From Scalesia atractyloides (taxonomy: Eukaryota > Streptophyta > Magnoliopsida > Asterales > Asteraceae), in assembly GCA_947069175.1 (NCBI GenBank), contig CAMTDV010000018.1, forward strand, positions 46,078,869-46,142,868: a stretch of DNA of 64,000 nucleotides, given 5' to 3'. Shown here piece by piece: positions 48,101-57,992 of this stretch. The translations under genes and the position numbers were made by a program. The notes below the pieces were generated by a model that was not told the DNA's origin, ran no database searches, and saw only the letters and a program-made list of their open reading frames with translations. Position 1 is the stretch's first letter, and each line of letters opens with the position of its first letter.

Positions 48101-48514
48101 GGTTAGACACACAGTCCAGCGATGGACTGTGTGCAAAATACACACGCATGTCCCGAGTTCGATCCCTGCTACACACACTCCTTATGTATAAAAATGCCTT
48201 TTTATTTAAAAACTAAACCGGGTTAACTCAGTTAGTTGTTAAGTATAATAAAAACCGAGATAATAACCAGGTTAGACACACAGTCCAGCGGTGGACTGTG
48301 TGCAACACTAAGTCACACGTCGCGAGTTCGAAACCCATCACAGGCACCGGTTTGTTGAATTAAAATGTTTTTTCAATTAAAAGAATTTCGGTTAAACTGA
48401 ATAAGTATATAAATATAATTAAAAACAAGATTATTTCGGTTAGACACGTAGCTCAGTTGGTAGAGCTGCGTGCACGCGTACGGCAGGTCTCGGGTTCGAG
48501 CCTCACCCGGCGCA
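48101..48514 (+). repeat. Three tandem tRNA-like/hairpin modules (second LTR copy)
   Basis: Units begin GGTTAGACAC. The first two have the 11 bp stem CACACAGTCCA (48108-48133, 48277-48302) with loops GCGA and GCGG. The third has the D-arm GCTCAGTTGGTAGAGC (48451-48466) and GGGTTCGAGCC. Start-to-start spacing is 169 and 168 bp. One hairpin unit fewer than the copy at 7081-7665. Confidence 0.75.
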
Positions 48515-49740
48515 GACTAATTCGCTGACCGAACCGGTCAACAAGTCAACAGGTCAACGGTCAACGGTCAACGGTCAACGCTAAATAAACAATTTTTTAT
48601 ATTTTTATTTATTTAATTTAATTTAAAAATCAATTAAAAATACTTAAAAATAACATTTTTAAAGATAGAAAATAGCCTTGAACTCACAAAAATATATCTA
48701 AAAATTTCATTAAAATCCTTAATAAAATCCACTCATTTAGTATCTTTTTCCGTTATTATTTAGGTTAGTATTTCTCGTTGTTCCGCTCATCTAATTCATG
48801 CGCATCTCACCATCTCCAATCCAACGCACCCAATGTGAGTGAACCTTTACAAATTCCCCGTTTTAATCACGTTTTGGGGTGTATCATGTGTCTTGTTATA
48901 TATATATTATAATTAAAACATTGTGCATACATCATATCATGAATATGTGTATTCAGTTTGTTTCAACTGTTGTGTAGTTATTGTTGGATGCAATTTATTA
49001 TTTTCAGTACATGCAATTTGATAGGCCGCCGCTCCCCATTACATTATGAGCGTTGAGCATGTTCCCCATTTCATTATGAGGTTGAACCTGGCGTGCCCAC
49101 ATACGATCGGCTCCGTTTGATTGAGCCTTGATCGCACAGACATTTTACATTTTCAGTACATGCAATACGATCGGCTCCATTTGATTGAGCCTTGATCGCA
49201 CAGACAATTTACATTTTCAGTACATGCAATACGATCGGCTCCGTTTGATTGAGCCTTGATCGCACAGTTTCATTTATGTTATTTATCGTATGATGTTGGT
49301 ATGTTCATGTATGCTGTCATATGTTATTGTATGTTATAGTTGTGACTGTTATTTGCCACTGCTTGATTATTTACATTTGCTCATCTATGATTATGCATAA
49401 TTTTTCATTGATAAACTAACAAATAATTCATTAATAAATGTTTATCTAATAAGGTTCACTCGCCAACTTATGTTGACCCAAAAACCCCCATTTTTACACA
49501 TGATACAGGTGAAACAGCAGCAGCGAGGAACACATAGGATTTGGACTAGAAGAATGAAATGATTTAGAGTTGGGATTATTATGTTTGGTTTATTTTCTTT
49601 GTACTTTATGAACATGTTTGGATATTTGGAAATGTAACTTTGACTTTATTAAATATGAAACATAATAGTAAATGTCATGAGCTTTGGTGATAACCCAATT
49701 ATGCCCCGACTCTTATTCCGCTGCGGGTCGGGGTGTGACA

Positions 49741-51281
49741 CATATAACCTTCCAGAATGTCATTTTCCAAAGCAGCATTGATATATGATGTATCAGATTC
49801 ATCCACTAACTCTGCTATCATAGCAACACCAGTTTTCTTTTCAATGTATCTGTTCCAGTCAAAACCATCTTCTTCGTGATTAACAACAAGAGCTTGTGCG
49901 GCTTTCTTTGCAGGTTTATCTTCAACTTCGACTTGTGTTCTCTTTGGATATGGCTTGTATTGAAGAGCTTTCTTTTAGTACTCCTTGTTGCTTCCGAAAG
50001 GATTTTGGTTTCCACTTGCTTCTTGATTGTTGCATTCTCGTTTGAAGTGTCCTTTTTGTTGACACATGAAGCATGTGACTTTAGACTTGTCAAACCCAAG
50101 TTTGTTGTTTGAATTACCAATATCCCTTCCAGTGAGTGCCACAAATTTAGAAACTCTTCTGATAATGGATACAAGGCTCCATTTAATATCCATTAGCTCC
50201 AATTCTTCTTCGTCCACCTGATCATAATCTTCGGCGGTCATCTCGGGATTACCGATCTTTCCAGCAACGAGACTTTCATAAGATTCAAGAACAGTAGCGA
50301 GAAGTGCTATGTGCTGTTTAGCCACTTTTTCTGAAAATACATTCTTCAAATCAACTGCTATGTTGCACTGAAAACCATTTGAATCAGAACTAGCTTGGCT
50401 TGTCTGACTTTGGAATGAAGAGCTTGAACTAGCACTTGTATATCCAGCATCTGGAGAACTTTGACTTGGAGAAGAATTTGTATTTGCACTAAATGCTGTT
50501 TGAATTTTCGGGCTTTGAATCAGAGTATCTGGAATACCTCCTTTGTAATAGACACCGACATCTTGAACAACATTAGCATTCTTTGATTTTGCAATCTTCA
50601 TCAATTCCATTTCATGTCCTTCCAATTTGTCTATGAAGGATGACAACTTGAAATGTCTCCAAGATGGACTATTCTTCAGAATCGTCAGATATGTTGTCCA
50701 TTCTCCTTATGGAAGTGCATCGGCCAACTTCTCGATTTGCTCTTCGTTAGATCTTTTGATATCATGTCTCCGCATCTGGACCATGAGGTGAGAGTATCTA
50801 TCGATCATCTGCTTCATTATTTCACCTTTAATCATCATGAAGATCTCGAATTCTTTCTTGATTAAAGGCTTTTTGCTTTTGATCATTTCATCATTTCCAT
50901 TGATTTTTTCACAAAGAGAATTCCATAATTCTTGCGAAGTGTCATATTCTGGTAAAAGAATCAAGATGTCTTCCTTTACTGATTGTTGTATCAGACTTAT
51001 CATTCGGTATTTGAAAACTTGTTCAGCGGAAGATCTTGATCACGCTCACCCTTTGGCCATTTGTAACCATCCTCAACTGCAACCTAGCTGTTGAATTGAT
51101 TCGCTTGTATCCAGTTCACAAACTTTTCTTTCCACCCTTCAAATTCGTCCATGCTCATTAGCTTTGGCGGTTTCGACGTAGTACCCATTTCGTTGTCAAT
51201 ATTCATCTGGTTTGCCGCAAGAACATTAGCATTTGATGAAGAAGCCATTTGAGAAATGAATACATTGTGGAAATCTTCCAT
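49741..51281 (-). pseudogene. gag N-terminal half of element E
   Basis: Starts at 51281 with MEDFHNVFISQMASSSNANV. Segments 51084-51281, 50707-51003 and 49975-50646 carry PPKLMSMDEFEGWKEKFVNW, ILILLPEYDTSQELW, MIKSKKPLIKKEFEIF, ELMKIAKSKNANVVQDVG, HIALLATVLESYESLVAGK and the first knuckle CFMCQQKGHFKREC (about 50030-50075, all four ligands present). Frameshifts or stops lie near 51080, 51005, 50700 and 49978. Confidence 0.9.
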
Positions 51282-52004
51282 TTTAACAATCTGAAGACTT
51301 ATCTGAAAATATGATCAAAAACACTAGAAAATTGATTAGTAACAGACAAGTTCAGTCGAACTTGTGTGAAAAACAGTTTTTGATTTCAGTTTTTCACAAG
51401 TTCGGTTGAACTTAGATGAGATGATTTCAAATTTTATCACAAACACCTCAAGTTCGGTCGAGTTGATGTTAATTTTGAGAAATATTTCACTTCGAGCGGA
51501 CTTGTAAATGATTTCAAGAAGAACACTCAAGTTCGGGCGAACTTAGCCTAAGTTTCCTGATTTTTTAACAAGTTCGAGCGAAATTGATAAAATTTCAAAG
51601 AAAACTTATTAAGTTCGAGCGAACTTAACACACTCTCACTCAACAATCTTCAAGTTCGGTCGGACTTATCACAAAAACTCTTGAAAAATCTATCAAGTTT
51701 GGTCGAACTTGATTAAAAAGTGAGATTTTACTCAAGTTCGGTCGAACTTGATGTTAAGTTTGGCTGAAACTTATTTCCAAAACATGGTTTTATCAAATGA
51801 TATCAAAACGTTTGAATTTGATGTCGAAACTCTCTGGGGTTTATCACAAGTGTATTTTATATGACATGTTAAAAAATTATCCAATTCTATCGACGAATTC
51901 TTCAAAAATGTGAAAATGTTAAGAAAAATGATAGAATGGAGATGAAATAGAGAAATTCTTGTCTTGATTCCAGCAAATTTAGGTATCCAGGCTCTGATAC
52001 CACT
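51282..52004 (-). promoter_or_regulatory. 5' leader of element E with palindrome array and primer site
   Basis: About eleven palindrome copies, some degenerate: 51347-51364, 51397-51413, 51449-51465, 51489-51504, 51528-51545, about 51569-51585, 51610-51627, 51651-51668, about 51694-51711, 51733-51750 and 51756-51772. The primer site (GCTCTGATACCA, 51991-52002 on the plus strand) lies two bases from the LTR. The array precedes the gag start at 51281. No ORF. Confidence 0.85.
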
Positions 52005-52403
52005 TGTAGGAACGTCCACGATTAGCACGGGAACCTAAATTTGTTATCTAATGTCCGATTAGGCGGAAACTAATGACAAGTTAACCAAATAACAAGAATT
52101 AATCATTTAAATGTTGTTTTCATTGATCTAAAGTTCAATACATTCGAAACCGAATCCGACAGAGCTTCGCCGTCTCTGTGCCAAAATCTCTCCACACTTA
52201 CAAATGAATCACCAAGGCACCTATATATAGGGACATAAGTTCGCTGGAGATGAAGAAGGTTCGGGCAAACTTGACTTCTCAAGGCCATTCTCAAGCGAAC
52301 TTGACTCCTATTTTACATAATTACGCCTAGATTCTAACATATTAAGCCCTATTCACTCAAACTCGATACATAATGACGTAGGCAACAGACATATGCACCA
52401 ACA
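52005..52403 (-). repeat. 5' LTR of element E
   Basis: Plus-strand TGTAGGAACGTCCACG to ATGCACCAACA. TATA-like CTATATATAGG at 52220-52231. A degenerate palindrome lies near 52255-52300. Followed by TTTTG. Confidence 0.9.
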
Positions 52404-52579
52404 TTTTGTATATTCACCTTTTCATATGTTTTTGTATTTTTCCCAAACTATTTCTCCCCCTAAAATCAAAAACATATTGTTGGTTTTTTGAATTTTATAA
52501 AATTAAATAAAATCAAATACTTGACTTCCGATGAGGTGTACTTTAAATGTTCATCCATAATGGTTTCAATCTTTTATAC

Positions 52580-53125
52580 CATTTAGTTTCAAAAGATATT
52601 GTAATTTAGTTTATCAAATGGTTTTGTGTAAAGATCAGCTTTTTGTTCATCAGTGTGGATTTTTTCAATGCTTATCAATCTTTTTTCGAAGCAATCTCGA
52701 ATAAAGTGATAGCGGATTTCAATATGTTTAGTTTTTGAGTGATGAATCAGATTTTTCGTGAGTGATATTGCAGCCTCATTATCGACAAAGATATGGGTGT
52801 GAAGAAAGTGCAAACCGTGGGATCCAAAGAATCTAAGAGCAGCAACTAGTAACTGGAAACAGACACGTACTCCGCTTCACAAGTCGAGAGAGAAACAATT
52901 GTTTGTTTCTTACACTACCAGGTTACTAAGCGCGAACCGAAAAACTGACATCGGTTGTAGTAGACATTAAGTGAAGTTGGCAACATCCAAAATCAAAATT
53001 TGAGTATCCTAAAAGCACAAATTCATCATCTCGCGGGCACCAAAGACTGGTTACTAAGCAGCCTTTGAGATAACAAAGTATCCTTTTGACGATCAAAGGC
53101 AAGTTCACTGGTATCTTGCGCAAAG
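52580..53125 (-). pseudogene. RNase H of element F
   Basis: Segments 52926-53123 (LRYLKGC-like block, GYSNFDFGCCQL) and 52589-52813 (FVDNEAAISLTKNLIHHSKT, HIEIRYHFIRDCFEKRLI, IEKIHTDEQKADLYTK). The second retains the C-terminal block lost in D. A frameshift near 52850 removes the EAEY block from frame. Confidence 0.8.
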
Positions 53126-54060
53126 GCAGGTTGGATACATTATATCGGGTCTAGAAGCAGTGAGATACATCTGCGATCTGATTATAGAACGATATAAGGT
53201 TTCATTAACTTTTAGCCAGTCGGATTTGGACCGATTCCATGATTTTGAGCGAGAGGAGTAGACATCGGAGAAGTGTCCATCATCTTGAATTTTCCAGGAT
53301 ATCATTCACATATTTTGTCTTGTTTATGAAGATGACGTTGGAAATTGATCAATCTGAAGACCTAAGAAAATTGTATTTCTCTCATTGAGCTCATCTCGAA
53401 CTTTTATTTCATCACAGCTTCAAACTCTTTGCAGAGTGCATCGTTAGTTGACCAAAAAATAATGTCTTCTATGTAGATTTGAACAGTTAGAATGTGCTCA
53501 TTTGTCTCCCTCGTGAAGATAGTACAATCCACGGTGCCTCGAATGAAGTTGTTATCTAGAAGATGATGCGATAAAATCTCGTACCAAGCTCTCGAGGCTT
53601 GATGAAATCCATATAATGCTTTGTCGAGAAGATACACCTTGTCTTTGTGGATAGGATCGACGAACCCCGATGGTTGGCCGACGTACACCTCCTCTTTGAC
53701 CTTACCGTAGAGGAATGCATATTTAACATTTAATTGGTACACTTTAAAACCCTTCCAAGATGCAAAGGCTAGAAAGATCTGTATCGCTTCAAGCCATGCA
53801 ACCGGAGCATAGACTTCCATAAAATTCAATGCCTTCCTGTTGACAGAAACCCTGCGTAACCAACCAAGCCTTGTTTCAAACCTTAACGCCTCGATCATCC
53901 TTCTTGCACTTAAAAACCCATTTTGTGTTGTTCTTTGTGTGGTTTTCCGGCTAGTCAACCAACTTCTAAACACCTAACTTCTCGAACTGTGAGAGTTCTT
54001 CTTGCATCGTGTTTACCCAGCTCTCCTCTGTTTAAGCTTCTTTATAATTCTTTGGTTCTA
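53105..54060 (-). pseudogene. Reverse transcriptase of element F, active site lost
   Basis: Segment 53404-53973 carries VYAPVAWLEAIQIF, QLNVKYAFLYGK, GQPSGFVDP, ALYGFHQASRAWYEIL and YIEDIIFWST. The first catalytic Asp (LDVK in A and D) is Asn (codon at 53728-53730), and YVDD reads YIED (53464-53475). 53105-53305 carries YLTASRPDIMYPTCLCARYQ. Frameshifts lie near 53350 and 53880. Confidence 0.88.
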
Positions 54061-55170
54061 TCTGAGATATAAAACACTTGAACAAGAACCGGTGCTGCAT
54101 GGAGCAACTTGAGTGTAAAAGCAGCTTAATTCCTGATTAATTGGGCCTCGGCTCTTGAATCCACTTTGCAGTTCTCCTATGATGTAGTTAAGAGGATGAT
54201 ATAGTAATGTTCTAGGCATCACCTTGTTGGAAACACTCACTTCTGTTGTAAATTTGTGACATTCTGCTCAACATCTTGGTCCGGCATGAAAATTAAATGA
54301 ACTCCAACGACTTTCATAGTCGAACAGCCATGCATCTCCAGCCTTTTGAGTTGGTGATGTATAACGTTGACAATGCATATGTTTAGCTTGCACCACTCAT
54401 AAACAAGTTTCAGGGGCTAGCATAGCCGACGAAGAATCCCTCCAAAAATTTTGCTCAAAACTTGTCGTCGGTATCTATTATGGTGCACAGAGACCGAAAT
54501 GGCTCGAGCCATTGAAGATTGGGTTTCCAGTTGTTGATCAGCTAAAACATGTCTTCTTATATTTATTGACCGTTAGAACTCTGTTTAAAGTGTCAAACGC
54601 CGATGCCACATCTTTGCTCCAAAAACAAACCGACAGCTTTGAATCGACGAGCATTGTGCGTGCTGTCTATATGAGGGTTCGGTTCTTTCTTTTGGCAACG
54701 CCATTTTGTTGCGGTGTATAAGGTGCACTCATTTCATGTAAAATCCCTCTTTCACTGCCGTACTCCATCATTTTGTTATTCTTGAATTTTGAGTCGTCGT
54801 CGCTTCGTATACATCGTATCAGCAACTGATATAGATTTTCAATCTTTTTTAATAACACCATCATGTAGTCAAAGGTTTCATCTTTGGACTCTAGGAACAT
54901 CACCCAAGAAAATCGCGAGTAATCATCAGTAACCACCAAACAGTATAGATCTCCGGATATACTTTTGACATTGACTGGTCCGAAAAGATTCATGTGCAAT
55001 CGTTCTAGTGGCAGCTTAATCGAGTTCAATAACTTTCAAGGATGCGACTTCTTCTTCTGGTTTCCCTTTTTGCAGCTTATACAGTCGTCGTTCAAATGAA
55101 AGTTCTTCAAATTGACACCCTCTACCAGATTATTGTGAACCAAAAAATTCATCTTTCATAGGTGAACGTG
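54061..55170 (-). pseudogene. Integrase and linker of element F, catalytic residues lost
   Basis: Segment 54667-55029 aligns residue for residue with the D integrase core. The first Asp is Asn (HMNLFGP, codon 54988-54990) and the Glu is Lys (GVAKRKNRTL, codon 54691-54693), while RSDDDSKF keeps the middle Asp. The region 54250-54660 covers the C-terminal part in broken frames, and 54058-54240 the linker (PRTLLYHPLNYIIGELQSG). Confidence 0.85.
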
Positions 55171-55640
55171 GCCCATTTTCTGATGCCATAATTTCGATTC
55201 CTTTTCTACAGCTTTGGTCAGAAAACATTGTGGAGTCTTCAAGGTTGTGGTTACGACGCTCATGTCAAGTACATATAAGTTGTTTTCTCTTGAAGCTCGC
55301 ATACGAATCCACTCCTCTAGAATTACAAACCCAGGCTCTAGAATCAAGCACTCTTTGTCGGTAAAGTGAGTTGTGAACTTTTTATCGCAGATTGTGAAAT
55401 ACTCAGAATGTTGTTTTCCAGCTCGACAATATAATTGACTTTATCGAATGAAATCATCCCATTTGATAAGATATACTCTCCAACTATTCTCCCGCCTTGG
55501 TTTCCTACAAACCCTACATAGCCTCCAAGAATAGTTTTAACATCGTATAGCAGGGCTAGCATTCGCATCATGTGCCGAGAGGCTTCACTATCCATGATCT
55601 ACTTTGATATAACGGATCTCGGAAGCCCCTGCACATGCAA
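55156..55640 (-). pseudogene. Protease and pre-integrase region of element F
   Basis: 55344-55595 starts MDSEASRHMMRM: the active-site triplet DSG reads DSE, so the enzyme is dead. 55156-55347 continues with ILEPGFVILEEWIRMRAS and LWHQKMGHVHL. The Gly to Glu change again is a G to A change on the sense strand. Confidence 0.85.
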
Positions 55641-56905
55641 ATACATGATTATTTAAACAGAGAAATCCAAGCCTTTGTGGTCTTGGGTGGTTTACTTCAA
55701 CCTTTAGAATACTCTCGATCTCACCATTCAATTTTGATTCACTCTTAACCTCAATCTTTTCAACTTTTTCCATTGATTTTACTTCTTGGACTACTTTAGA
55801 AGACTCGACTTTCTTTGCTATCCAATTATGATTTTTAGAAAGTGTCTTTTTCGTGCAAAACCTTGAATCAATTTGTTCTGTCGTTTTTGAACACTCACTG
55901 GTTTTGGTTTTGAAACATTAACCGGTTTAAATTTCTTTTTAGATTCAAGTTTCTTTTTAAATTCATTTGTGACTTCATTTTGACATATTCTGAAGTTTTC
56001 TTTTGAACATGAACCGGTTTAGAATTTTTTTCGTGGACAGTTGTAGGAAATGTGTCTAACTTCGTTGCATTTAAAACAAGTTCTTCTATTAGTAATAATA
56101 GAAGGTCCTCCGACCTGTTAACTGTAACAATAGAAGGTCCTCCAACCAGTTCACGCTTGACCTTTTGTTCAAAAAATTATTCATTTGATTGATTTCTAAA
56201 TTGAACTTCCTTTTCACTTTCCGAACTTGTTTCAGACTCAAAAGTCATTTTCTTGACATATTATGTTTTGTCAAACTTCTCGTAATTTTTATTACCCGTT
56301 TACTAAACCATTTCTGGATTGGTTTCTCACAAATTGTGAGAGTTTTGAGGTTTGTAATAGTTTGACTCCACAAATAATTTTCACTTTTAAATTGTGAAAA
56401 CTTTTGACCATTTTTAACACTTGTGTCAACCTCCACCACATCAATTTCCACAAGCTTGAAAACTTTTTCATCCGTGTTCATGTTTACATTCCTTATAAAA
56501 AAAATCAGATTAGAATACAATTTGTTCGATCCATTCATTTTATACATCATCACACCCAGATCACACAAATTATTTTCAGATTTTTAAATGTATCGCTTGT
56601 GAAAACTCGCATCACTATCAGAATTTGAACTCGACTCAGTTTTTCCAAAATTAGTTTTGACCGTTTCAAAATAACTCTTCTCACTTTCATTTTCAAAAAC
56701 ATTTTATACCACTTCTGGCTCACATTCAGAATCCAGTTTCGTGTAAGTAACATCAATGTTCTTAGGTAGTTTATCATTTTGCTCAATAGTTTGTGAAGAT
56801 TTGAGTTTCACATTTAGAGCCTTGTCCACCCATCAGGATTTTTCTTGGAATAATTATTCCACGTCGGGGGTGGAATGTGACGATGCCCACGAATGCCAAA
56901 TTAGT
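55641..56905 (-). pseudogene. gag C-terminal part of element F
   Basis: Decayed segments 56783-56989 (partly beyond the junction), 56550-56786, 56245-56568 and 55588-55773. Recognisable pieces are the MYKMNGSNKLY/SNLIFFIRNVN block (compare MYKVKDSDRLYFDDSF in C) and FKLVEI. A knuckle remnant lies near 56040-56090 in shifted frame, followed by Lys/Glu-rich tail and a stop before the TGTGCAGGGG junction to pol. Confidence 0.7.
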
Positions 56906-57992
56906 TGTCACAACCCGACCGCGTAAAACAACAAACCGCGGTAGAAACGTCGGGGAGTGTCGTAACAAAAGTATTGTTTCAACAACCATGGTAATTAATG
57001 TTTTGTATTATTACATTAAGTTTGATTACATTGTCTTGGAGTAAAGGAAAACAAAACAGATTTTAAATTGTCTTTGCGAAATATCAACAACATTATTATT
57101 GTCTTGTAGATTTGAAGTCACTAAAGCCCAAAGTTCGTCCTAATTGTCACATGAATCAACCTCAAACATTAGCTCCTGAAACACCTATGAAAATAGGTAC
57201 GTCAGCATAAATATGCTTGTGAGATACATAGGTTTTATTGATGGGGATTCATGACTCGAAAGTTAAAATAGATGTATAACGAAAAGTAGTCATGAACCTT
57301 ATAAAGTACCTTCTTTTATAAAATCACAGGAAAATCAAATGTTTATAAGAATGATGCATAGGTTGAATAAATATCCAATAAAAATAAATTTGTATAAACT
57401 ATGTCTTGTTTTGAAATAAAGTATCATGTCTTGTATAAAAGATTCATGTTTTGTAAACAAAATATCATGTCTTGTACTTATCGAAGTGGTTTAGATAACA
57501 CCATAATATGTAATATTATAAAAAGCACTTATATATAGGAAGTACCAGTGGCGTATCCACCATGCCTTTATCATATTACACACGTTCCGTTAATTAAATC
57601 GCTTACTAAAAATCATCAAGTTATGTCTTGTTTAAACTAATGTCAATTGTCATGTGTAAACAATGTCTGATGTCAGTGTAAACCATGTCGTGTATATCAA
57701 ATGAAGTGTAATAACCATTGTCTTGTATGGCAAGTAAAAGTCTATACTCAAACCATATGTAATAATGTCATGTATAATCAAATGTCTTGTGTAACCAAAT
57801 GTCGTGTACAAAACGTTGTCTTTGAACTAAACTAAAGTTTAATCAAAGATTATGTTTTGAAATCCATTTCTTTATTTGATACGAACATTTATCAGGGTTT
57901 TGTTTATCGCATACATTCAAGCCTTGAGACTGTCAGATAAACCCTTATCAAGTCAAAGGTTTATCAAAAGTGTATTCGGATTCTGTCATTCC
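56906..57992 (-). repeat. LTR fragment of another gypsy-type element
   Basis: Starts TGTCACAACCCGACCGCG, the reverse complement of a gypsy-type LTR end (compare TGTCACACCCCGACC at 5990). It interrupts the gag of F after TTAGT (56901-56905). No coding sequence. It is cut at 57993 by the next element; its other half should lie beyond the window. Confidence 0.6.

Larger units (their letters stand above)
46992..49740 (+). mobile_element. Solo LTR (gypsy type, 2.75 kb) with tRNA-like modules, second copy
   Basis: TGTAACATTTG to TCGGGGTGTGACA, flanked by perfect duplication CATAT (46987-46991, 49741-49745). Same family as 5990-8629, opposite orientation in the window. Modules in LTR order: an opposing tRNA-like unit (47178-47260), three tandem sense units (48101-48175, 48270-48347, 48438-48514) and W-box cores (48536-48578). 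A roughly 63 bp tandem repeat (GATCGGCTCCGTTTGATTGA, three copies) lies at about 49090-49270. No ORF of note. Confidence 0.85.
42693..52403 (-). mobile_element. Sirevirus element E, gag-only, inserted in element F
   Basis: LTRs 42693-43064 and 52005-52403 with perfect 5 bp duplication TTTTG (42688-42692 and 52404-52408). Between them on the minus strand lie the primer site, a leader with palindromes, gag (interrupted by a solo LTR 46992-49740) and a long 3' untranslated region. Pol is missing: the protease start (near 45100) runs into a short sequence equivalent to the end of RNase H (HTDE region, near 44990) and then the 3' untranslated region. Without the nested LTR it is about 7.0 kb. It is close to C in LTR sequence and structure. 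Confidence 0.92.
52404..56905 (-). mobile_element. Sirevirus element F, right piece (pol and part of gag)
   Basis: Continues the 3' untranslated region from 42692, then RNase H, RT, linker, integrase, protease and gag C-terminal part on the minus strand. It is cut at 56905 by another LTR (56906), so gag N-terminus, leader and 5' LTR are not in the window. It is the most decayed pol here, with catalytic residues lost. Confidence 0.88.
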
